DNA of 64,000 nucleotides from Typha latifolia (Eukaryota > Streptophyta > Magnoliopsida > Poales > Typhaceae). Positions 33,952 to 45,100 of this stretch are shown one piece after another (within the stretch, counting starts at the first letter, position 1; each line of letters starts with the position of its first letter). The DNA lies in NCBI GenBank assembly GCA_019914945.1, contig CM034102.1, forward strand, positions 6,561,501 to 6,625,500, read 5' to 3'. A program made the translations under genes and the position numbers. The notes beneath the pieces are model-generated. The model made no database searches, had not been told where the DNA came from, and was given only the letters and a program-made list of their open reading frames with translations.

Positions 33952-36900
33952 ATGGTTAATGCAATCATATGGAATTGTTGTGGTGCACTAAAAAAGGAGG
34001 CTTTAGATAGGTGTCGTGAGATGATAAGAGATTACAGGCTGGACTTGCTTTGCCTGTTAGAGACCCATGTGATCTGTAGAAAGAGTAAGGTAGTGGCTAG
34101 AGCTCTTGGAAGAGGATGGGTGCACTTTTGTGTACCAGCTATTGGGTCATTTGGAGGGCTGATCATCCTCTAGAGGGCTAGCATAGGCTAGGTAGATATC
34201 ATTTTCATATCTAGGTATGTGACTCATGATCTCTCCCTTTGAAGGTCAAACTAGGCTCCTTTTAGTCATCTATGCTAGAATCCAGCTTGAGGAACAAATA
34301 GAACTTTGGAAAGAGCTGCTTGCGGTATGCTTGGCAGACACTCATTGGGCTATTGCGGGTGACTTCAATGCTTTCTTGAGTGTGGAGGAGAAGAAATATG
34401 TGGAGCTAGTGGTGCTGAGGCCAAAGGCAAGGCCTTTCAGGCTTTTGTAGATGAAGCTGGACTCTAGGACCTTGGTTTTGAAGGAATGCCTTACACGTGG
34501 TGCAACAATAGGGCGAGTGCAGCCAGGATGTGGGTTCGGCTCGACCAAGTGATGGCCAACCCGTGTTGGTGTGAAGGAGTTAAGAAAAGTAAAGTGATAC
34601 ATCTCGATCGATTGACATCAGATCATGCCCCTCTCCTTCTCAAGTGTGATGAAGGCTAGAAGCAGGTGACAAGACCCTACATATTTGAACGTGTTGGGCT
34701 TGAATACGATGAATGCAAAACCATCCTCGAGTCAATTTGGAACAAGAGGAGTAATGGTGGCCCCATGCAGGTGTTAGCCAATAAGCTAGTTGTTGCCAAA
34801 TATGCCTTAAAGGATTGGAGTAAGGCGAAGATTGGCAACATAGAGCTTCAACTAGATAGAGCCAAACAAGAGATCCTTATGCTAGAGGCAGCCGACGCTA
34901 TTGGACAACTTGAAGAGAATAAGCTAAATCAGCTTAGGGTTGCTTATAACCTTAGGAGTGCCTTGAGCCAGCAACTTAACATCTGGTGGTTGCAATGCTC
35001 GAGACTCCAGTAGGTGCAGGAGGGGGATAGGAACACTAGATTCTTCCACCTCACTGCTACGATTCAAAATCAGCGCAACCGTATTTCATGCATACAAGAC
35101 GACTCTGGAGCATGGGTCACCGAACCTACTACTATTGCTACTTGCTTCCAAGAGCACTACATGGTACTTTGGGGTCCGGTGGTGCTAACTGAGGATGTAA
35201 ATGAACTTTGGCAAAGACTCCCTCCACTGTTGAAGATTAACAAGGAGGAGGCAGCAGCTCTTATTGTGCCAATCTTGGTGGAGGAGATTATGATGACAAT
35301 GTGGAGCCTTCCGAGGAACAAGACGTTGGGATCAAACGGTTTCCAAGCTGAAGCATTTACTACATACTGGGATCTCATGGGTGCAGACATCATTGTGGCT
35401 GTGAAGAAGTTCTTCAACCAAGGTTCTGTGTCGACGCTATGGGGGCGAACTTGGCGAACTGTCCTCACTCTGATTTTGAAAAAGGAAAACCCCGTTCTTG
35501 TGAAAGACTACCGACCTATTGCGTTGTGCAATACTATTTACAAAATGATTGCTAAGATCCTAGTTAAACGTCTCAAGGTGGTTCTACCGAAGCTCATTGG
35601 CACTGAACAAGCAGCTTTCATTTTTGGAAGATCCATACAAGATAACACCTTGGCTGTTCAAGAGATTGCTCACTCTTTGGTGAGCACTCATAGTGAGCCG
35701 CCATTGATAATGCTGAAACTTGATATGGAGAAGGCATATGACAGGATCTTGTGGGATGTTGTTTTCCATATTATGGAGGTTATGGGATTCCCGAAGCGAT
35801 GGCAAATGTGGATTAAAGCCTGCATCTACTCCCCTCGTTTTGGCATCCTCATCAATGGCTCACTAGTTGAATGGATTACGTCTCATCGCGAATTATAGCA
35901 GGGAGATCCGCTTTTGCCATATCTCTTTATTCTTTGCTCCCAGCTGCTCACTTCCTGCCTCAATGATCAGGTCAACAAAGGTGCTATTCAGGGGTTACAA
36001 TATGGGGAGAACTAGCTGACCCACCTCCTTTATGCTGATGATTTACTAGTGGTTTTGTGAGCAAATGAGTCTAATGCTATGGCTCTACTTGACACTTTGG
36101 ATTTCTATTCCAAGCTGACGAACTAGAGAGTTAACGGTGACAAATCAGAAATTTTCTTCCCACATTTGCTAGGAACTAGTGAGAAGGACAAGCTTTGTGA
36201 GTTACTTCTGCTGAAGGAAGGGAATATGCCTTTCAACTATGTTGGCATGCGGATCTTCGATCGCTAGATCCTTGCCCTTGGCCAATAAGAGCTAATTGAT
36301 AGAGTAAAACGCAAGCTAGCTGGCTGGAAAAGAAGTGCGTTGTCGGTTGCCGGAAGAATTACCTTAGTGCAAGCCATGCTCACTTCCATCCCCTACTACT
36401 AGATGGGCTCTATGTGGTTGCCTGACTCAATCCTTGAAGCTATCATGAAGGTGGCTAGATCCTTCATTTGGGAAAAGAATGCAAATCGAAGGGGTTTGCA
36501 TCATTGTTGGATGGGAGACTCTCACCAAGACAAAACCTAAAGGTGGCTTGGGTATAAGGTGTCTTCGAGCAGCGAAGCAGGCCATCCTCGGCAAGCACGT
36601 GTCAGTTTGATTCACCATTGATGGACACCGTGGGTGGACATTGACTTGAATAAATATGGTAAGTTGGCCATTTGGGAAAATCAGAGATATGCCAAGGTTT
36701 CGTGGCTATAGAGAGCTATGGTGCAAGCAGTGAAGGAGCTACACGAAGGTTTCTAGTGTGATGTTGGTAATGGAAAAAATACGTCGATCCTATTGGATCC
36801 CTGGATCTCGGAGGTGCCCCTGGCCCGCCTACCTTGCATTATGGATGTCAATAGATTCACCACCGAATCTAAAGTGGAGGAGCTTTAGAGGAGTGGGACA

Positions 36901-37990
36901 TGGGATGTGGGACGTAGACTGCCTCCTACGTTGCTTCCATGCAGACTTGACGTTCCAAATTGCTACTACGTGCATGGGACCAAGGCATATGGACGATCAG
37001 TGGGTTTGGACCGCGGCTGTAGATGGTGAAGCTCAAGCCAAATTAATGTACCGCTTTGTTAAAAAAGGTGATTCAGAAGTCTGGCCAAAATGGGCCATGC
37101 TTTGGAAGCTGGCTATAGCTCCTCATGTTAGGATTTTTATGTGGAAAACTTTGTGGGGGAAACTGCCTACTAGATCATATCTTAAAATGTTCAACTATGA
37201 GCCAGATGGAGAGTGTGGGCTGTGCGGACTCTTCAAGGAAACTGCAAGTCACTTATTTTTTGGTTGTAGATTTGCCAAGGCTAACCTATGAGAAGGTGGT
37301 GGAGATTCTGAAAGTCGACTACGATATCGCCGGTGGGATAGATGAGGAATGGATTACCGCTACATGGTGTGCAAATAAAGACATAAATGATTTCCTTAAG
37401 ACAGTAATAGTGACAACCATGTGGATTATTTGGAAAGTGATGAATGGAAATATTTTTTTAAGGTGATAATCTACGTCCAGAACTTGCGGCCGAAAGGGCT
37501 GTACACCTGGCTGAGGAGTATGGTGAAAAGAAGAAAAGAAAGCCGAACTCAAACAAGCCAACAAGGAACGTGCGGTGGGAGCCACCTTAGGAAGGGTGAA
37601 TCAAGATCAATACGTATGGGGGCGTCGATTACAAAGAATACCAGGGTGGTGTTGGGGTGATCATTAGAGATACAGAAGGAAAACTAATTAAGGCCTTAGT
37701 TGAAGCAACTGTCAAAGACTCCCTGCTCGTCAGTGAAGCTTGTGCAATCTTGCTAGGACTGCAAATAGGTTATGGGTCGGGGGTTAAGGCTGTTGTTGAA
37801 ACTGATATTGAAGAATTGGTGAGGATCATGAGAGGTGAAGTTGCTACTCCTTGGAGACTTAGGGGGTATCATAGCTGAATGCCAGAGTTTGATAAGTAAA
37901 TATAGTAAGGTTGTGCTCTCTCATACTCATAGAGAGGGTAATAGAGTGGTGGATTAGTTAGGAAGGCTTATGAGGAGAGTTGGTAATAGG
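33952..37990 (+). pseudogene. LINE ORF2: endonuclease, reverse transcriptase, zinc-binding region, RNase H
   Basis: Starts at ATG 33952 (MVNAIIWNCCGALKKEA), the beginning of an apurinic-type endonuclease (exonuclease-endonuclease-phosphatase fold): LLCLLETH, IAGDFNAFLS, PYTWCNN, RLDQVMAN and LTSDHAPLLL follow across several frames to about 34650. The linker 34666-35013 is open. Reverse transcriptase occupies about 35014-36350: VKDYRPIALCNTIYK, EQAAFIFGRSIQDN, LKLDMEKAYDRILW, QGDPLLPYLFIL, and an intact LLYADDLLVV box at about 36027. The zinc-binding zf-RVT region is at about 37050-37290 (FMWKTLWGKLPTRSYL, CGLCGLFKETASHLFFGC). RNase H at about 37600-37960 reads GGVGVIIRDTEGKLIKAL, SEACAILLGLQIG and ETDIEELV. 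Stops and frameshifts throughout. A C-terminal RNase H is known in a subset of plant L1 elements. Confidence 0.9.
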
Positions 37991-38131
37991 TGTTGCTAGG
38001 GTACTAATACCCTATTGCCGGAGGAGCTTGAGGCCATCCTTTGGCAAGATAAAGCATTGTAATTGGCCTCCCGGTGTAACATTTAGCTATTTTCAGCTCA
38101 TCAATCAGAAAAATAAAGATTGGGAGGTGAC

Positions 38132-38559
38132 TGTTTATATTTTGCTCAATGAGGTTTTCCACTTCTTCCTACCAAGCTTCATTCACCATCATGATTTTTT
38201 ATTTTTCAAACAAGAACCCATAAAACGGAGTTAATATCAGTTAGTCAAAGCAACATTAGAATATTAAATAAAAATTATAGTAAATAAATGAGAGATCGAG
38301 TTATAAAATCTTTAAAAACGGAGTGAATAATAAAATAAATAAAATAAAGTGTGATTTATAAAATTTTATAAACTAAAAGCTGATTTTTATATCCTATTTT
38401 ATACACGTAGATCGAGTTTTTCTAAATACAGGTGTATCTGTACACTTCGTCTCTTTCGCGTAGGGCGTAGGCGCGTGTGAGACTGAGTGATGCCGAGTGA
38501 TGCGGTTAAAATGTAAGTAATCAAAAAGATAAAAAATGAAAACTCATATCCCTCACCAA
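38132..38559. other. Presumed promoter region of the DeSI-like gene
   Basis: AT-rich sequence right after the LINE target duplication, then a GC-richer patch (CTCTTTCGCGTAGGGCGTAGGCGCG at about 38449, given here in part). No clear TATA box at a convincing place. The LINE insertion lies only about 430 bp upstream of the probable first exon. Confidence 0.3.
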
Positions 38560-38823
38560 ATCGAAATCCCTAGTGCCTAAACCTTCCTTCATCCTCTTCG
38601 ATTTTCTCGTGCGACGCCGGGAGTAGTGACGTCCACGGTCGCCGATGGCCGGCGACTCGACTGCTGTCGAAGGGATAACCCTTCGTCTTCCTGGTGCAGA
38701 TCACTTTGTCTTCCTCCATTAGATCTCCAGTGCAGATCACTTCGTCTTCCTCGTTCTCTTTCTCCCTCTCCTTTCAGAGCCGAAGGCTAGCTTCATCTCA
38801 CTGCTCGAATCAAGGATTCAAAG
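38560..38823 (+). other. Probable 5' untranslated first exon of the DeSI-like gene
   Basis: GC-richer, CT-rich block (TCTTCGATTTTCTCG, CGACGCCGGGAGTAG, TTCTCTTTCTCCCTCTCC) typical of plant 5' leaders, ending at a possible donor AAG|GTTCTT (38823/38824). The coding part begins 3.3 kb downstream behind an acceptor TTTGTAG at 42131, so an intron in the 5' leader is likely. A 25-codon upstream frame starts at 38645 (MAGDSTAVEG) and would lie in this leader. Start and donor are inference. Confidence 0.4.
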
Positions 38824-40124
38824 GTTCTTCATTTTAACCCATTTATCTCTCTCCTCATTGCTCTCGTTCTCTAATTGTTAGCTCTTTTTCATACCCTTCT
38901 CGCCCTCTCTTTAGCTGTTAGCTCTCATTCCAAACGGGTTTTCTTGTCTTTATTTTCGTTTTGGTTTATCTTCTGAATTATAGATCAGATGACATTGAGA
39001 TGATTGTTCATTTGCCCTAAAAGCTTCCTTAGATGGAATTGAGAGAAAGGTTAAATAGGACTAAGCTACTATCATGAAATAAAATACAAGTTTTAAATTA
39101 ACTTTGTAGAAATGCTACTGTCATGAAATAGTTTTGGTTAAAGAGACGCATTTGTCTGTTTTACCTTATCTTTTTGCCACTGTCATGAAATTAAACTTTT
39201 ACATTTATACATAAACTAGTTTATTACTAATTATATATATATATATATATTAAGAATTCTGGACTGCATTGGCATCAGCGTGTGCACCTACATATTGCCT
39301 ATGCACTGTTGTCCAGGAGTGATAGCTTGCGTACCGCCAGCACCTTTGAAAATTTTGCTAAACACTACAACTTATCGTTTTCACATGCACACACATATGC
39401 GAATGCAGTCTGCATATGCAGCCTATATATGGTTGGGCTGAATATAAGGACCGCATAATGAACATGTGGGACAATTAACTAACTGCCACCACCTATGTGG
39501 CTGCATATGCAGCCTATGTGCCTGCTTTACGAAATTATGGTCATGGTAGTCTTGTAGTTCATGCGGTTCCATAATATTGTATTTTGCTAACTCTGTTTTT
39601 TGTAGTTTGCTCTAGGGATGACTTCACTATTTTTAATCAAATAAAGGATGTCCCATGCCCATTGAGTCACATGTGAAAGCATGTTTTAGAATCAACTTCA
39701 CCATCATGAACTAGAACTTAACAACACGATGCGTATTGACAAGCCTTACTGTCTTTGTTGTGATATCAATTTACAATCTTTTTTCCATTTAATTTGTTTC
39801 CATCTTTTGTACAACTTTGAAATTTTTTCATTTAAGGAAGATGATATTTTGATGCCCGGATTAATTTGAATTTTGATCTAACTCTTTTAAATTGCTCTTT
39901 AAAGTTGGCCTCATTTATTCTTAAGTGGAAAATTTTAAAGTTTCAACTTCCATCTGAAGATGATGCTCTATATTTTGCAAATGTATTGTCATATTAAAAA
40001 ATTGATGCTAATAAATGGTGTTCAAATCCTGATTTTACTGGAATTTATTAACTTTCATGAAAGATGGGATCGCAACATCGGACTTTAATTTGAGATGGCA
40101 TAGACAGGCTCAACCTTAAATACA

Positions 40125-40740
40125 AGGGATTTTTAGTTTTTTACATAATTGCCACTAAAAATTTTCAAAATATCATAATAACCACTACATTCTTCAAAAT
40201 ATCATAATAACCACTACATTCTTCAAAATATCGTAATAACCACTACATTCTTCAAAATATCATAATAACCACTACATTTTCAAAAACCATAATTGCCACC
40301 GAAATCATTGAATCCTTTAAGAAATGTCATTATGTTTAGTTTTTGACAGAATATTATATAATATTCTTAATAGATGGTTGTTGATAACTTAATTTAATGA
40401 ATATATATAAATGACTTTATTTCCTTCTTTCTTGAAATTTAGAATGCAAAAAATTATCACTGAATCTTTTTGCTTACAAAAAAAAAAAGGTTTTCTTTTG
40501 TTAGACAATGATATTAGCTAAATTAGATAACTTTTGAACCATTTTAAGCAAATTATACAAGGAAATAGTCCTTTTTTAATCTAAGTTCAATTTAATAGTG
40601 ATTAAATAGATTTAAACTGAAGGGATACCATTTTTGATAGAGTTCAATAATTTTGATGACAATTATGATATTTTGAAGAATGTAGTGGCTATTATAATAT
40701 CTTACCATTTTTAGTGACAATTATGTAAAAATCCCTGAAA
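40125..40740. mobile_element. MITE with long inverted ends and internal tandem repeat
   Basis: Left end AGGGATTTTTAGTTTTTTACATAATTGCCACTAAAAA and right end (reverse complement AGGGATTTTTACATAATTGTCACTAAAAA), described here by shared words AGGGATTTTTA and ACATAATTG, stay alignable for about 100 bp. Just inside the left end, TTCAAAATATCATAATAACC with ACTACATTC is repeated in tandem about four times (unit about 29-30 bp, 40165-40285). Target duplication not resolved. Lies in the probable leader intron of the DeSI-like gene. Confidence 0.65.
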
Positions 40741-41564
40741 TAAATGATGTCAATATCCTTTTTGTGTTTCACAACTTACTCAAATTTAAATCTTGACTTC
40801 AGATGAGCTTTGAGTTGCTAGTTTGTTCAATAATTGGGCTTGTTCACATTGATTCTATGTGCCACTTATATCTCACATTGTACTGCTTGGAGATTTTATT
40901 TTGTTCTTCTTGACAAGCTTGTTTGATTGGAATTGTATGTTGGTGTGACTTGATCTATGATGTTAATATTTGCATTGCCCCTTAAGAAGTAAAAAGGTAA
41001 AACTGAAATCTCATTGGGCAATGGTTTGTGTTTTTATATATCACTACGTTCAGTCGTTCACTAAGGGACCATAGTTTATTCATTGTGTATTACTAAATAC
41101 TTATGAGCGATAAAAATAACATACAAAATCAAGATGGTCTTGTCATTGGAATTATATGTCATTATATTGAAATCATGGTGAGATAGCTGTCCGTAAATAA
41201 ACTAACCAATGTCAGGTTAGTCAAAAGTCAAAAATCTTCAAGATGAACCATAGTACCTAATTACCACCTTTCACCTTCACATAAACATGAATGCCTGTGC
41301 TAAGAATTCTGACAAAATCTTGGAGGATTTGTGGAATTTTTAAGGTTAGGATAACAAAGATGGCACTTTTGTATTGACTATCATTTATGACAAATATCTA
41401 AATTGAAAATGGTTGGCAATCTGATTTTTACCAAAACTTAATGTTCATTATTAGAGAATAACAATTTGGGGATGAGTGTAAAGTTTGCATGTGGAATCTA
41501 TTCGGTTAAGAGATGGCTATTACGTATAGATTCAATTTACAATTTTCATTGGAGATAATTTTTA

Positions 41565-41910
41565 GGGTTAAATACATTTTAGCCCTTTGTATTTTGGACA
41601 AAAATTCTTTAAACTTTGTTTTGTATCACTATGCCCTCTTAAACTTTTGACTAAACTACAAATACAAATGTCATTACAGAGATGACAAAATAACTTATAT
41701 GCCCCTGATTTTGTCTAATAAATATGTATTCGGAGAGAAAGTTCAAGGTGACTTGGTAATATAAAAATAAAAGTTCACGGGGTAAATTGATTGTTTTTCA
41801 AGATGGCGAATATTGATAACTTTGGATGAAAAACCTATTAATTGCAATTTAGTCCAAAGTACAAGGAAATATAGCGAGACAATTAAATTTAGGGGATTTT
41901 GGTAATCCGC
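41565..41910. repeat. Possible small MITE in the leader intron
   Basis: Phrases such as TACATTTTAGCCCTTTGTA at the left and AATTTAGTCCAAAGTACAAGG at the right are imperfect inverted counterparts of a type common at ends of plant MITEs. Boundaries and family unresolved. Confidence 0.3.
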
Positions 41911-42135
41911 TAACTTGAAAACATTCTATTTTGTTTTCTCATCCTTTCTATCTTTTCTTTAAAACTAGATTAGTGTTGCAAGTAGTCTTTCCTAGTTTTC
42001 TAAAGTAGTTGGAAAGCTTCATGTAGTGCATTCATTACTCTCTCTTTAAGATCCTGTCGGCTGACAGGTCAAGTGATGCTTATGTTTTAAAGAAATAGTA
42101 AGAAATGATTGTTTTCTTGTCACATTTGTAGGGAA

Positions 42136-45100
42136 ATGAAGTTGGGCTCAAAAAAGGGTTGGAAGTCCCTCATGCCTCTTCACTTGGGCCGGAAATCTGC
42201 CACCCGTTTTTGTATGTTTTCAAAGGTCCGTTCAGCCAGTGAAATAAGAGGAAATGCACCGGTTTATCTCAATGTATATGATTTGACACCCATGAATGGC
42301 TATGTGTATTGGGCAGGTCTTGGGATCTTTCATTCAGGTGTTGAAGGTATTGTTGATTGCCCTTACTTTGTTCAAGTTGACTCATTAATAAATGAGGTTC
42401 CATTCATATGTTGCCTATCTCAAACTTGTTATTTTTTTATGAAACGCACCGCTCCCAATAGAATTTATTTTGTATATCAAACTAATTATTGTTCTTTCTG
42501 ATTTCTGTTGATATTATTTTTTATTTTGATCAATGATTATAACTTCAAGTTTTAAAGGGATTTCTTTTGTATAACTATTCTGGATGATACAAACTAGAGG
42601 GCTTGACCATGAAAGAACTAACTTTTCCTTCTTATTGCAAACACTCAATCTTAGCATACACGTGTCATCTTGGAACTCTGCCCATATGAGGACATGCACT
42701 ACAGAATTTTTATTAAGTGTCCAAAGATAAATTGAAGATATCTTATAAGATTCTATTTGTAGAAATATTGACTCTAAGATGTTATTGTGTGATATGAATT
42801 ATGAATTTGAAGGTCATACTAGATGATATCCTTCTCCTAGTAATGTTACTGGGAATATGTAACGAATCACTTAACAAGATTTAAGTGACATTATCTACTC
42901 CTAGTAATATCAAATTTTGTTGCTATATAACTGATTCAAATAAATATATTGAGAATGCCCTTCGAATGAATGGGCATAGCCCAAAGGTTCATAGTTTTGT
43001 TGATTGCAGAATGAAATATTTAGAAATATATGTTCTACAATTTGCAGTTTATGGCGTGGAATATGCATTTGGAGCACATGACTATTCCATGAGTGGGGTC
43101 TTTGAGGTCGAACCTCGTCAGTGTCCAGGCTTCAGGTTCAGGAAATCAATACTTATTGGTACTACGTGCTTAGACCCTATTCAAGTTAGAGAGTTCATGG
43201 AGCTTCAATCAGTTAACTACCACGGAGATGCTTATCATTTGATCACCAAGAACTGCAACCATTTCTGCAAGGATATCTGTTATAAACTGACAGGCAATTC
43301 AATTCCCAAATGGGTGAATCGGCTTGCCCGGATAGGTAGTACATCTTCTTACTGCTTTGCTTAGTAATAGGAGAATCTTTAACCTCATGCATTCTGGGTT
43401 ACTTTTACTCTTGGTACTATGACACACGTATTGATCTTCTTTGGTATATTTGGAAGTTGGAATATTGCTTAATTATCATGACCAGTATTACTGTCTCTAT
43501 ACATAGGCAGCACAGAGAAGGAAAAGAAAAGGCAGCAATTATAACACAGTGGTATTTCATTCTTGCTCATAGTTTTATTTTCTGAATTTTACTGGATTTT
43601 GATTGTTGATGTGTATTGTCTGATAATATGTTGGAGGAAATATGATTTCTAGTTTGACTAGATTTAGAGATATAGAAAATAAAATTTCATGTCAAAATCA
43701 AAAATCAAATCTTAATTGGATTACAAAAATTGAGTCATATTAGGTTCAAAAAAACCAAATGGGAATCAAACTTGAAAACCAAAACCATGTAGGAGATAAA
43801 AACTTAATACCAAGGTTCCAAAAATCGGTATCGGGATCGGGATCGGCCGTCCGAAAAAACGATACGTATCGGCTGTATCGGCCGTATCGGCCGTATCGGC
43901 CGCCTGTATCGGATCGGACTATTTTAATTAAATAAAATTCTAAATATTATTAAAAATATTAGAGAAATTTCTAAAAATTTAGAAAAAATTATAAAAAAAT
44001 AAGAAATAATAATTACTCACAATGGAAAAAAAAAACTGAAAAAAACTTACCGAAGGTTCTTGGAGATCGAGGTCGTCGGATAACGTCGCCGGAGGTCGAG
44101 ATCACTAGGAGAGATGGAGATCTACTCACTATTCAGTCATAGGTGAGAAAGAGAGTAAGAGATCCGTGAGAAAGAGAGAAAGAAAGAAAAGAGAGAAAGA
44201 AAGAAAAGAGAGAAAGAGAGGAAAGAGAGGAAAAGAGAGAAAGAGAGAGAGAAAAGGGAGAGAGGCAGGTGGGGGGGTGGGGACATTAATTATTGATGTC
44301 CCCCGGGTCGGATCCGACCCGTTCCCACTCGTTTCGGTCGGGATCGGCCGAAACGGCCGAAACCGCAGTCGAAACCAGTCAACTGACTGGTTTCGGCTGG
44401 GATCGGGATCGGCTAGATCCGTTTCGGCCGATCCCACTCGGGATCGGCCGAAACTGGGAACCTTGCTTAATACTACTATAACTATAAAAATTGAACTTAA
44501 ATCGATGAGCAGAAAATCAAGTGAGAGTAAAAAATCAAAAGTCGAATACAAATAGGAAAAGTAAAACACGGCTAACACATCAAGACACGTTTTTTAAAAT
44601 GGAAAATCTTACTTGCATAGAAAAAAATGAAAATCACTAACCCATCTAAAACTAATTGATCATATTTCACCAAGTGATTGATACAAGGCATACTTGGTGG
44701 TATGGGAGGTGCACTGACAGACACCCTCCAAAAATCAAGGTAAAAGGCTGTGAAATGCCTTTTAGTGGTAGGAGGCCCCTCAGATTCTTCTACAGCAATC
44801 GGAGAAGGGCATTTATTGGCCCTAATCATCACCAATTATAAGTTAGATCCATTTAGGCAGATCCTCTTATAAGTTGTGGGATCAATTAAGACAATCTGCT
44901 CAATCATCTTCTCCTATCGATCATGGAGGCATATTCGCCGATCTTGGGCACATTGCAAGGAGTCATCATTTTCTCCATTCAAAGAGGCAAGAGCTCTTGA
45001 CTGAGGTAAGCTCCCTTTCTCTTTCTCTCCCTTTCCTTTTCCCTCTCTCTCCAATATCTCTCCCCACCATCTTTTTTCTTATCCAATTTGCCATCAGCAT

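Larger units (their letters stand above)
22373..38116 (+). mobile_element. L1-type LINE, split by a 9.5 kb LTR retrotransposon
   Basis: Flanked by a perfect 15-bp target-site duplication AGATTGGGAGGTGAC (22358-22372 and 38117-38131), with an A-rich end AAAAATAAA at the 3' side, as expected of target-primed reverse transcription. The element carries ORF1 (22449-23645) and ORF2 (33952 to about 37990: endonuclease, reverse transcriptase, zinc-binding reverse-transcriptase region, RNase H). An LTR element (23752-33294) is inserted just after ORF1. Without it the LINE is about 6.2 kb, full length for plant L1. All its frames are broken. Confidence 0.92.

Noticed and set aside
22373..38116. An endogenous virus
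   Set aside because: The domains are those of an L1 LINE and of Ty3-type retrotransposons; no envelope, movement or coat protein was seen.
40165..40290. CRISPR-like array of regular repeats
   Set aside because: The units are direct tandem copies without spacers, within a plant MITE.
43336..43364. Coding end at the stop 43364 as the main DeSI C-terminus
   Set aside because: A donor at 43335 joins in phase to 48563, and the joined sequence (ARIGAVCNC...) follows the plant family pattern.
44129..44578. A 149-codon minus frame with Arg/Ser/Phe-rich sequence
   Set aside because: It lies almost fully within the hAT MITE and is made of its GATCGGCC and GAAA repeats.
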